A stretch of 64,000 bases of DNA from Nomia melanderi (taxonomy: Eukaryota; Arthropoda; Insecta; Hymenoptera; Halictidae). The translations under genes and the position numbers were made by a program. The notes beneath the pieces were generated by a model. The model ran no database searches. It was not told the DNA's origin and saw only the letters and a program-made list of their open reading frames with translations. The stretch covers positions 24,895,160-24,959,159 of the forward strand of contig NC_134999.1 in the NCBI RefSeq assembly GCF_051020985.1, given 5' to 3'. Each line of letters begins with the position of its first letter. Position 1 is the stretch's first letter. Below, in pieces: positions 1 through 12,241 of the stretch.

Positions 1-3000
1 GTGAATCCGCGAATGAAGGTGAAGACAAAATATTTCAACGCTTCACTGCTTTTCGACCGCAATCGACCGGTCGGCAACAAATTTTAAGCATTGGGCGCAT
101 GGAACAATCACCTTACAGAAACGTGTCATGGTCTTGGTCGTCCGAGAAGATGCCCTTTTTCGAAATAATTACGACAGTCGCGCAGTTTCCCGAATATATT
201 GTACGCACATCTTGTTACTGGTACTAGACGAATCCAACAACAAAATCCAAGTAACACGCGTGACACGTGTAGTCGGTAAGGAATCGCTGATGTCAAGAAT
301 TCTCGCTCAATTAACGCGATTACGAGTGCCAGTAGGCAACCTACCTAAAAACGTTTAAAGCGTTCAAAGGAAATCAACATTTTTCGTACGATCGAATCCT
401 TTCACTATTACTGCTACCTGTACACTCGAAAGCATTGTAGAATAAGTATCCTCTTAAGGAGGAAGAAAGCGGTAACTCTGTGCGTTGATCAATGAAACGA
501 ATCGTGTGGAACGGAGGCGTAGAAAATTTACAACGAAGAAAATTCTCCTCGTTATCCTGTACTCCGAGTTTCGTGATAGCCGTAGAGATGTCTTTATATC
601 GAATAACTGCCTCGACGTACTTGCGCATGCCGCGCAGAAGTGTACCCGAGCCGTCGAGGAGCTCGACTGCTCGAGCCTTTTCAGGATACACGAAACCGAT
701 GGACTCGCGCAAACTTACGGACCAGGATACGCTTGTTTCGCATTCAACGCCAAGCCCTCGACAACCGAACAATGCCTCCCGCCTTGAACGTGGGAGAATC
801 ACGGAAATTGTAGGTGAGACATGCTTGGAGCGCAGGAATTAACACGAATAGTGTTAACATGTATGCATCTATGGAATCTATCAAATCTGTATACAACGTA
901 CCAGAGGAGCTTTCTTATCCGAACAAATATCATGCATACTCGACAGAAAGAAAGAGCTTTCGATTTTCGAATCATGCATCTAGAGCTTATTCGAGATGTC
1001 TACTCAAATGACATTGTATTAACGTTCTCTACACAATACCAAAGAGAGAAAAAGAAAGAAACGTGCAATACGTTCAGCGTGGGAGAATCGTAGAAAACGT
1101 GCACAAGGCGTCCGTAACCTGCAGAAACGACAAAGAGGACAATCGACATCTGTTGTGTAGAGTGCATTGGAAACCCTAGCCACAGGCTACCGAGGGGCAG
1201 GTTCCCATGACCAAAGGGGCAGGTATATACGGTTGGTCAGGTGTGCGTGGTCGGCTGTCGCTGCGAGACCCTTTCCGAGAACTTGGGCTTTCCGTAATTA
1301 AGTCGATTGCTTGCAAGGACAGTTTTCATTGTTCGGTCAGGTAGTCGACGGTAAATGAAGATTCGCGATTCCACACAGGGTGTACAAGTATTAAAGGCCA
1401 ACGTGATTCTACACCTCCGGATCGATCACGGAAACTCATTAGATTACCAGTCACATTGTATTCGTTACAGGTGAATTCTTTTTTCACGAGTGTATCGTGC
1501 TCCTCTGGTATTGCATGCTTACGAATCTAGAGTAATTTCGAACGCGTGATACGTGCTTCGGAACTCCTAGTTGTAAGGCGATGCTCTGTCCTCGTGAAAT
1601 AAAGTTTACCCTGGGGCTGCTCGGTAATTATGCCGTCTCGCGCTGACGATTACTTTGTGCAAGTGCAATTAGGGGGAGAGCCTTAAGTATGCTCTCAACA
1701 GAAACGATAAACGGAGCGGTTCAAGTACGTTACTTCTACCTAAAACGGTACGCATTATATTTAACTAGGCGAGCTATCGTATCGAAAGGATCTCATGGCC
1801 CCCGTTCTTCTAGCAGAATTTACGATAAATCGCGTGCGATACTCTAATCATTTCCGGAGCGGAACGTTCTCACATTGAACATTTCAGGAACGCGATTCGT
1901 CTCCCACTGGCCAGAATCGAAGCAATTTATTTCGCGGATATGCTTATTAAGAATTTCTTAGAAACAATTCGGGTTGCATCGGAAACGGCTTCAGGTCAGA
2001 AATACACTCTATCGTTCGAGGAAAAATGTACACAAGGTATTTCTCGGGTGCATTATGCAGCGGTATACCAACTAGAGAACAGGATCAAGTGTTCGCGTCG
2101 GCTGAGGGTCAAAAATTTGCCTGACTGAACCACCAAGGGCGGTAATTAGCAGTCCAGCTTAACGGTGACCCAGACACCTGGGAGCTGTCGCCGACCATAG
2201 TCGGCTCAAGTGATCAGACAATAAACCGTTTAAGCCGAATGCTGGACGCCCGGAGAACTCTGAATATTTCCACGGAAATGGTTATTGCCATAAAGGTTTT
2301 GAGTGGACGGTGTCAAAGGCAGCTGCGCGTAACGGCGATAAACAACATTCGAAGACGAAGGGACTTTGATCTGAAACTTTGGCAAAAGAATTCAAAGAAG
2401 AAACGAAATGACCAGTATTTACTCGGAAAATCCGCATAATCACAATTTTAGTAGGCCTATAGATTGCAGTGTTGTAGACGAGCGCAATTAATAGTAGTTG
2501 GACGAGATATTATAATTATACGAGAAGCGCGCGACCGAGATTCAACGGATAAAGAGCATGTATTACAACATCAGAAGAAAGTTAATAGCGGGACGGTATC
2601 TGAAATATTTTCAAAATGCATCTTCCGCTTCAACTCATCGTAATTGGACGGCTTTTCGCTGTATTTAATTTCATCGTTTAGTATCTACTTGCGCACAGTG
2701 TGCAGCGCAGTGTGCAGCGCAGTGTCTCCGTGACGCATTAAGTTGTAAATAACTCTTCGAAATAATTACTAGTCCGAGTACGAAGCCAGAATAATTAAGA
2801 GGCGTTTCGATGCACTTTCACCGCAGAAAATTCTTTTTCGTTTCACTTGCAACACTTTAAGCGCAATCGTTAAAAAGTCAATAAATTGGTATTTCTTTTA
2901 ATTACGTTACCAGGCAGCGTTCTCCCTTTAATACCTATGTTAGTGAAACATGCAGTGAATCGTTCAGCGAGACGATTTGTCGTATTCCATCAAACTTATC

Positions 3001-3482
3001 TCGATACCATCGGCGTCAACAAAACCGAATAAATTTGAATGTGCTACAATATGAACCATGTAATGTTTCTATCGAATAATCACTTGTAAAATTACTTGCT
3101 TCCTTTCTATCCGTCTATTCATCCCCCACGTCCGTCATGAAATATCGAATATATTAGAACTGCCGTTACCCCGTAACCTATAGTTATTTATCCCCGAAGC
3201 TCGCTAGCTACAATTAGGGTAGAAACTGAAATTGGCCTCACTTGCAGTGATCGAGTATAGAAAACAGAAAAGTAAAGTAAAAACATTCGCGATACGACAA
3301 CGAGTTTCGAATACTCGAGCAACATTAAGACCAGTACGCGTCTATTCCAGCCCCCATTGCTCATTACTTTTTCATAAATTATGCGCACACCTGCGATTCG
3401 CAAACTTCTCGATTGCTCTCTGTCGCTTATCTAGGACCCGGATGACACACGCGTTTATGGTTGCGCCAGGAAGCAAGGTCAG
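1..3482. other. Intergenic, no supported gene
   Basis: AT-rich sequence with only short, overlapping open frames. Frames of 100-142 codons overlap on both strands at about 374-842, but none has a recognisable domain, a signal peptide or convincing splice partners, so none is annotated. A 12-bp tandem repeat of about 2.5 copies lies at 2,696-2,725. Confidence 0.6.
2696..2725. repeat. 12-bp minisatellite, 2.5 copies
   Basis: The unit CAGTGTGCAGCG occurs twice in full and then for six more bases. It is a simple local duplication with no associated gene. Confidence 0.85.
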
Positions 3483-3720
3483 ATGAAGATGGCGAGATTA
3501 GATGAGACAGGAGAAAAGTCGCGGAGAAAGAAGGTCGGCAAAGATAGACGTGGCAGAAAGAGGAGGGAAAGAGCGAACGGAACCGAGTTGGAGCGGACGA
3601 GTCGTGGAATCGAGACGGAGAGGAGACGCAGAGGAGACGAAGAGGAGACAGAGAGGAGATCCAGTGAGAACGCAGGAAAGAAGATGAAAGAGAAAGAGGT
3701 GTATCAAGCTAGCCGAGAGA
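3483..3720 (+). repeat. Purine-rich (GA) tract
   Basis: About 240 bp strongly biased to A and G on the plus strand, with recurring GAGGAGAC-type words, most regular at 3,618-3,660. Open frames in it read as Arg/Glu/Lys-rich on plus and Leu/Ser/Phe-rich on minus, a compositional artefact rather than a gene. Such tracts can form triplexes or act as GAGA-type elements; that role is inference. Confidence 0.75.
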
Positions 3721-6398
3721 GTTCGTTGCCCGATTGCCTGGCTTCGCCGTCCCTCTTCTTCTTTGCAGTCCGTTTTACTCTTTTTTTATTCGCGACCATC
3801 GAACACGCGTACATGACTGCAGGTAGATACGTACAGGAGTGCCTGTTTCGTCGAGGGTGACGTCACCGATCGAGAAATCTACCCAGGCGAGTTCAGGTTG
3901 CCTGGCGCAACCTACGTTCTCCTCCTTCCTTCTTCCATCAGTCGCGACGAGTGTGTACCATGACTCGAAAAACGACATTTCCTGAGAAAACACAATTTTT
4001 CAGTGCTCCCGGTCTCACCTCTGGACGCTTCCAATTTTTCCCGTTTTAATCCAGTCACGAATTTCGACGATCAAAGCTAGAAAGCTAGCGCTCGAAAGGA
4101 AGAATCGTCTCAAATTGAAAGTGAAACTAATTCTTTCGATCGTTCATCGATATCCAGGTTTCTATTGCACACTCGTGTATGCGAGCAGGTATAGATTTCG
4201 ATGATCCATCGTTAATTCTATCAAACAAAGATCTCGGTTGATCCACAGAGAATAGAAAGCAGGTACGCAACAATTTCAATTGTCAGGTATACACTTGAAT
4301 TCTAATCGATAAATGGAAAAGTATTTCCCGTGTTCCGAATACACGTTGCTGCTTCGTAGCTGTTCAGATATTTGAAACTTACTCGCGAGACGCATACATC
4401 CATGTAGGCAAATAGTGGCGCCGAAGATAAGATGTTTACACCGCACGACCGTAATTCGAACAAACGGCATATTTCTGTTAGCTCCTATCTACGTATTTCT
4501 GCTTCCAACGCATTCCCAAGTGTCTATTTTACGAAACGTATCAAGCAAAAAATATCTTTTCCATTGAGCTTTTTCTATTTACAATTTTATAGGTTGCATC
4601 GCACTCGATTTCACAATGGTGACACACCATGACCCATACAAGGATTACCGAACAATTAAATATCTTTCCTTTCTTTAGCGTAATAACGTTAGTGTGCAGT
4701 ATATTTAATTGTTAAGTATAGTTGGGAAAGTAAAGAAATACTGTATAGAAAGAATGCGCAGTATTTGTGAGACATCGTTTGCAGATGTACATGTGAAAAA
4801 ACCAATCGGTGGAGGGATCGTTAGAATACTATAATATATTAAGCTGAATAAGACTCGGGTGAAGCTCAGATTTATTGAATCCGCAATGACGGCCAATGTT
4901 TGTCATTAGAAAATCAAATGTTATTGAAGAAGAAAAAAATGCTGCGAACAATGCGGATAATCCGTGCAAAGGAATGTCATGGGTACGAAAGCCGATCTAC
5001 CGTTGAATCGAGTCGGAGTCTACTTGTTATTAACGTCCATACGGCGTTTGTAATGGTATCGCGTATTTTCCGTGTTAGCATCCCAACAATACGATCAGCA
5101 GTCGCACAATGCAATTATCGTTACCGTTGTGTCCTTTTTACGCTCCCAATCTATGAGAGAGACAATCTTTCAGACAGCACCCATTATATGGTTGTTGGCC
5201 ATTTTTCCAAATACAAATTGCTACTCATTGTTCATCGTATAAGACGTTGAGCGGCTAATAAACAAATCAATTCAATCTGGACAATGATGAATCGGAGCAA
5301 CATTTAAAAATAGTCAAGCGATTCAAGTAGGTTGTTGTAAAGTCTAATCCCTTTCCTTCTCAGTAAGAAATCATCATTTGCACGAGCATGTCGAAACTAC
5401 GATCAATTGAAATTTATATCTGCATACATTCGGAAAGAGTACATGGAAGAATAATAAACTACTTGCGCGTATATACGTATGCAAAACGGATTTCCAGCAA
5501 GAAATTCTTGCCGGATTTTGTTCAGGTAACGCCGAGGGTTAGAGTGCAATAGAATTACAACGGTTCGACGGTGTAAAGTTGGTAAATATTTACCGAACCT
5601 CGCGACCCATCAGTACAATTGTATGTCTCAACTACCAGACCGACCCCCCGACCACTCTGCCAGAGAGATTCTACACCTTCGAATTCATGGAGATTAGAAA
5701 CTTTCGAGACATCTATTTTAGAAAATTGATTACAGTTATCGTTAGCTGTAAGTTTAATACATTGAATGCCGCACGATTTCCTCGAGTAAAATGGACAAGA
5801 TAAAATATTCATTCAATCGATTCAATCGGATCTCACCGCGCATTAGGTTGCTTTATTTCTAATACAGAAATGTTTTCAAATCGGTGACCCCCATGGCGTT
5901 CAACGTGTTAACGGAAAAACATATTTATTTTAGATAGAAAATTAGACAAGATTAAACAATTGCTTGCATTTCAATGATTTCATAATTAAGTGAAGCATAA
6001 TTGAGACAGCAAAGATTTCAACCTCGCGTTCGGGGAAAAGTATGCAAGGTAAGTTTAGATTTATGGTTTTCTTATCGTTAATATAGAAAAATGATGTTAC
6101 GTTCATTGATGGAGAGTAGATCATTTAAACGAGTTGATCGTATATACGAACTCGTGTATTGATTCGAAATTCTAGTCGCACTCGTTCGATGAACCCGATC
6201 GATTCTATTTTGATCGTTGATCCTCAAGGGTAACCATAGCGCGACATTCAACATTACGTACACAATTGTAGGATTTCGATCGACACCGGTTAATAGGTCC
6301 CAACTGCTCTCAGAAATTGAAATGTTCATGATGTAAAGCGTTAGCATCAGCTTGAATGAACCGATAAACAGGAATCACGAAATATAAACCATGAGAGT
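3721..6398. other. Intergenic, nothing recognised
   Basis: AT-rich DNA with scattered short open frames on both strands. No domain, RNA gene or transposon end was recognised. Confidence 0.6.
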
Positions 6399-6418
6399 GG
6401 GGGGGGGGGGGGGGGGGG
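6399..6418 (+). repeat. G20 homopolymer
   Basis: Twenty consecutive G residues are followed by a short GA-rich stretch. Long G runs are uncommon in AT-rich insect DNA. This one could form a G-quadruplex, and its exact length is also prone to sequencing error. Confidence 0.9.
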
Positions 6419-6619
6419 AGAAAGAGAGGAACTTCAATTGTCAGAAATGAAAGAAACATGGACGTGTTCCGCAAACATTGTTAAAACTCGTTATACAGCA
6501 CGTTGACAAAATTTATAGTTGCAAAATCAATTAGATCGAGTAAAGCGTTATTTAGCCAGATCGGTAATTTAAGGATTCAAGAAAGAAAAGCCTTTGACGA
6601 GAAACGAAGAATCACTCAC

Positions 6620-6960
6620 CTCTGACTGGAAGGTATTCCACAGATCAATGCATACTAAACCAATACAAGATTCCCCCGACAAACACGACTCGCACCAGAC
6701 GAATGTCACAAAACGAAATTCTTTCTAATCAGCACTGTGCGAAAATCTCCAATATTTCGACGCCGATTCGCGCGCGCGCGCGGTATGTATCGTGTGATCC
6801 GTGACGAGATCTAACAGCGGACGAAATATCGGATCACGGATGCGCACATCGGCACGACTCTGTTGAAACTGGGGAGCGGTGAGCCAGCGGCGAACAACTT
6901 TGGAGTTGCTGGTTACGCGCGGCGCGAATGCACGTGGGTTCCGGGGAGGGGAAGATCGAG
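6620..6960 (-). promoter_or_regulatory. CpG-rich segment, possible non-coding first exon
   Basis: This segment is clearly richer in G, C and CpG than its surroundings and includes seven consecutive CG dinucleotides at 6,769-6,782. Read on the minus strand it ends in a near-consensus splice donor (AG then GTGAGT, intron starting at 6,619). A short inverted pair ATCCGTGA/TCACGGAT lies around 6,800-6,842. Together these suggest a promoter and untranslated first exon of a minus-strand gene whose coding exons would lie to the left or outside the window. No coding exon was found, so this is a weak inference. Confidence 0.25.
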
Positions 6961-9900
6961 GGCCTGTAGGGTAGGTAGTAGGTATTCACCACGAATAGCA
7001 TTTCACTTGATGGGAACCAGGCTGGTGTAAATCATTCGCGCTCCTTGCGAACTATTCATTTTTCCTTTTTACCGTTTTCCTTCTTCGGAAGAATCCTTCG
7101 GACCACAGCTACTCCTTGCTAGTCGTTTTCTGTCTGGACATTCTCTTCCTTTTTTGAGATGTCGCTCAACACTTATCCCTGACGTTCCAAAATCAGAATA
7201 ATCTCCGACAAGTTGTTTGTTGTTTTCATTTCGTTTTCACCGCAATGTACGATGCGCGTTGTCTACTTCATCAAACTAGTCGGTGGAATATTTTTGCCGA
7301 CCTTACTGAAAAATCAACGGCGAAATGTCTGTGGAAGCAATTCACTTTCTTGAGCACTGTATTTTGGTTGGTTTGCTGAAAAATTCAAAGTTTTTTCCTA
7401 AACGAGAAAGGAAACATTGGAAAAGGCTTGAATTGATCACTTGTCGCTTCTTTACCTCCATCACCTGTCAAATTGAACTCTCGTGCCAGGGATTCGTTTG
7501 ATCAATAATGAAAGAAGACATTTCTTTACGGACCAGACGCAAAAGTCTAATATCGGAGATACGTAGTCTGTGAACAAACGACTCCGAGAGGCAAAAAACA
7601 AGAGATACATGTCGGATAATGCACACGAAACAAATTATATATATATAATTCGGGCCTATTCAACAAACCCTATTCGACACTGTTTCGCTTCTAAGGCAGC
7701 TTTCAACGAGCCTATTGCTTGCGCCTGACTTCTAACAGAAGACGGGATAAATGTAGAAGAAGCAGGGGGGAACAGGTTCTAGATTCATTCACATCTCCGC
7801 AAGGCCTTGGGCCCAACAAAAACCATGCTATGCAGTTCTTACCGTCGACTTATCCTGTACTCCACCGGTACCCGCGATCGCGATGTACCAGCTTCTCTTT
7901 TAAACGTCGAACAAGACAAACTAATAAATGTTGCAATGTACACGAAGCTTGTTTCGCTACCATTCACCTCGTCGATCGCATCGCGCGACCCAGCTTGAAT
8001 TCTATAATTAAATAATTGTGCAAGATTCACGGTAAAACGTAAAACGTACAACGTACAACGACGGTAATTATTCTGCCGAAAGTTACTCAAAACTGTTTTA
8101 GAAGATCTTTCGAAAACGGACAAGTCTTTTCTTCGGATCTGTTCTTTACGTATTTTCTATAGAAATAGCTCTCGCTTACTCGACTCATTCACCGTTTATC
8201 CCTTTCCGAAAACGAACATGAACATAAAATAGTTCATTCACATAAGTTCGTACAAGTTTTATATACCATCGTGTAAAAAATCTTAAACAGCTGATTTGAT
8301 GTTGCGAATTAAATGATTAATAAAGCGATCGATAAATAAGTAAAGTATAGTTTCCTTTTTAATTAGTAGATTCTAATAGATTCGTAGACTGTTAGACGTT
8401 ACAATTATAAAATCTCCACCAAGTCCGTAAACCGGATCTATCGAATCAAAAGTCCAGCTCTCTGTCAATTTCTTGTTTGTAATATACGGTCCGAGTTCGT
8501 ATACGTGTTATCCGAGGACACTAATCTAAAATGTTCCACCGAGAAGTGCGTGGGCAAACACGAACATTCCCGAAGAAGACTAAAGTTTCCTTACGAAAAG
8601 AAACCTGAAAAATTCCAATAAAACCATCTGCATTTTCAAAGGGAATTCAGGAAAATCAAATCAATTAATCGGCTAATCATTTTCGTCCATTCCTCTTACC
8701 GTAAGCAGTCTACATAGATGAAACAGTCTATTACAATCAGGATTTGGGTAAATTCGCTTAATGCGTCGAGTCCAGAGAATCCTTCTGTTTTCGAAATTAA
8801 CTTACAAATACCTTTCAAGTAGACTTTAACAAATGTACCGAAATCCTAATTGTAATATTCCAAACATTTTCGTTACTACAAAGTATTCTTAATGAACGCT
8901 TTCAACTACTGCTTTAAACACGTTCGCCACCACCAGGCTCTGAGAAGCAGGGGTCTCGCTCTACAGCCCATGGTGATCGCGGTCCAAATACGTCCGTAAT
9001 TGACACGAGTCTTTCGAGGAAATATTTCAAACATTCGAAATGCGGGAAATAAAACATTTCTCAAATATTTCGAGTTTCGATTCAGACATTGCGTTCGAGG
9101 AACAACGCAACGACATTCCTGAATACTCGTACACTCGTGCAGCTACAGAGTCTCATTTACTTTCATTCGACACTAGCACTACCGAACTGACAATATCGAC
9201 TGTTTCTTACGGACTAGAAAATGTAAATATCTCCAGACCAAAGACATCCTACAGAAGGAACTCTGCAGTTTCACGTCCGTACACCTTCCGTGGACGCTGA
9301 TTACAGATCCTTGTGCGCCCATGCGCAGTGGGATTGGGATTAGGCCCAATCAGCCGTGGCTGGAGCGTTACCAACTTTATTTCTTGGGGATGACGAGTCC
9401 CGTGGAAATGGGGACACCGTTGCTAGTTTCTTTCTCTAGTTTACTTTCCAAAGCTCTGTCAGCTAGCCAGGCTAGTGCCGGACTAGTTGGAACCCAGAGT
9501 AGTAGTACTAGCTGCCCACGCGCCGAGATCCTCGAAAGATCCCTAGCCCAGCATGCTGGCTTTCAACCAGTGACACTGCGAAGCCACCGCCAAATGACAG
9601 GGTCTATATCTATCGGATATAGGTTATCCGTAATACCAATTATCTGTCGACAGTTGTACCGCTGTTGGATGCGTACACTTTATATGCTGTATCTTTCACA
9701 TCCAGGTGGCTCGTCCCTATCAAGGCTATCGCGGCTTGGTTGACCCAGCCAGACAGCTCGGAATCGCGAATTCCCATACCGCAACCACCATACGGCCCCC
9801 GAGGGTCAAGGACATCCTACAATCGGATAAGTTTTTCTTTCAATAGTACACAATCCGTTTCTACATTTCTCAAGATACGTTATCGTAAATGAAAAATCAA

Positions 9901-12071
9901 CACGCTCCGCACATCTGCGCCGATGGGCTCTGCGAACGAAACGGGGTTTCGGGACTTCGTAATATGCATAATCCTCTGAAAATCGTTTCCGATCAACAGA
10001 ACTGGAGCAAAATCGATCCGAAATCGTGAAGACTCATGTGCAAAAACCTGCTTGCATACTAAACGACTGCCTAATATTTGATCGAGCCCAAGGCGAAATT
10101 CTTTTCTCTATTGTTGAAAAAGAAACGCCGCAGTAACATTTCGATGCAAACCGCTGGTGTGCACTTGCAATCAATCGAAAAATAATACCCTTGGCAAACT
10201 TTATCGAGGTCAACTGTTTCCACTGGTTAAGCACGCAGTTCGTTCAACAGTCATTTCTTTCGCGACTTATAAACACTAATTAACAGTTTCAAGTCAGAAG
10301 GTATTTATGAAGGGGAACAGCAGAGGACAGGTGACGAGGTCTCATCAACAGCAACGCGTCCAACTGCCGGCTCTTGCTGCATACTCTAGACTCCTCGGTA
10401 CACATACGTGTACGCCCCAGCTGCGTAAAAGCGCTAAAATGAATTGTAGCAATAGAGATCCTTAACGGAAATCGTTTAGCGGTAAGCTGCAACAAACGTG
10501 CAAGATCGAACAGGTTGGCTAATGCAATTACTTTCACCAGTTTCAACTGTTTACTCTATTAATTTCCTAGCCAGCGTTATTCCTGAATGTTTTTCATGCT
10601 ACGGTACTTTGGTCGTCTCGTCGGTAAGTAAAGGTACATTCGAAATTGAAATTGAAATTCTATCGATACTCGTCTTTAAAAGGAGCCGGTCATCGCCTGT
10701 TCGATACGTAATTCGGGTTAGACGAATTTCCGGCCAGCAAAAGTCAACCGGCAACATCGTTGCGTCGCGACGCGTCGGTTGCCGAACTGTTACAATCGAA
10801 AGAAACGTCCCCGGTTATTCTCTCTTCGAGTTCTCGGCAAGAGGTAAACCTTTGTATTGGATCGCGTTAGACTGTTGGAGTTCTATTCTCGAGTTAATGC
10901 GTCCGCAAGGATACACCGGTTCAAAGAAAGTACGCGAGCCGTAAGTAGATGAATGCGTATTAGGACGGTCGAGTACCTCGTTTAATTGGAACCTCCGTAA
11001 ACTCGGTGGCCGCGCGTGCCATATGTGGCAGCTTCTAGGGCCTCCTTGGGGTTCCCCGAATGGATCCGAAGTCGGCGTTTCGCTAATCCTCCGGAAGGAC
11101 TCGCGCGCTCGAACCGCACTGAACCGTGAACATTTTATGTCCAGTTTCTTCGAGGGGGCAAACAAGAGAGTAGCGTACTGTTACTACATAATACGGCGGA
11201 AGTCGGATGTCCAGGCGCAGCGTAGACGTTCGACGAGTCTTCAGCGCGACGGGAACGGAACGAAGAACCCAACTGGGCTGGCCTGTAGGTGGTCCATCGA
11301 TGTGGCCCGTTTGCTCTATAAACTCGACGAGTTAGATCGTATGCCAGATGCGGATTGGAACAAGGAGGCCCTTCAGCCGAATGATACAACACCGTGGTCA
11401 TTACTGATCGACCATCCTCGCTGTTCGTTCTTTCCGAGTTCTCGCTGCTTTATTCGAATCGATGTCTCGAACAATTGCTGTGCAGCGAATTCTAAAACAA
11501 CTAAAAAATATGTAACAATTGAAATAACATTGTCTTGCATAGGTTCGTTTATCGAGGACCTTTTGCCGCAATTTAAAAGCTCAACAGTTGTTCGGCTTAA
11601 AATGAACAATATAGCTGCACGAGAAATCTGCTTCCATGCATCTATGGATAGTAAATTAATTATTGTGCGTGTTAGTAGTATCGGTAAAGATGTTTTCGAC
11701 TGTTGCGCATGTGTACGCCTGTGCTACGCAAACGGGTGTCTCTGCTGCTGAGCAGGTTGCATACCATGTGTTGTCAACACTCGAATTTCACTCGAAGCCG
11801 TTCGTGTCGTGAAGTATACGATATTCGATATATTGTATTTCTCAAATATTATTGAAGAAGCCGTTTCTGTTTCCTTACAGACTATCGGATAAATCTCGGA
11901 TAGTAAATCAACAGATTATTTCACCAAGAACATATAACAAATCACCGAAGCGAAAAGATTGAACGTGGGAAATAACTACTTAACCACCGAACAAATCATT
12001 CAAATAATATTACAAAAAAGCTTATTTTTCCATTGTTATTGAAATAACTGTACAACGGTGCTCGCATAGTC
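6961..12071. other. Intergenic, no supported gene
   Basis: About 5 kb without a supportable gene. Two open frames deserve mention. One at 9,040-9,300 (plus, 86 residues) starts with a true ATG and is Ser/Thr-rich. One at 11,023-11,751 (plus, 242 residues) ends in a Cys-rich tail. Neither shows a known domain, and one long chance frame of this size is expected in a window this big. A short GAAATT triplication lies near 10,640. Confidence 0.5.
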
Positions 12072-12077
12072 TTTATT
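12072..12077 (-). terminator. Poly(A) signal for the secreted Cys/Gly-rich gene
   Basis: AATAAA on the minus strand, 165 bp past the stop codon at 12,242-12,244. It is a plausible distance for the 3' end of that transcript. The motif is common in AT-rich DNA, so support comes from position only. Confidence 0.45.
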
Positions 12078-12241
12078 AGTACAAGTCAATAAGCAACATG
12101 TTTTCGTAACAGCATAATAAACGTTGGGAATTGCTGGAATATAAATATGTGTACAAGAATGAAATACGAATCTGTGATCCATCCAACACCTACAAAGAAA
12201 ATATCATTCATGGCAAGTCGGCATGTTGGCATGACAGCATG

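Noticed and set aside
6968..6990. let-7-like sequence (TAGGTAGTAGGT)
   Set aside because: The seed differs from let-7 and no complementary arm for a precursor hairpin is nearby.
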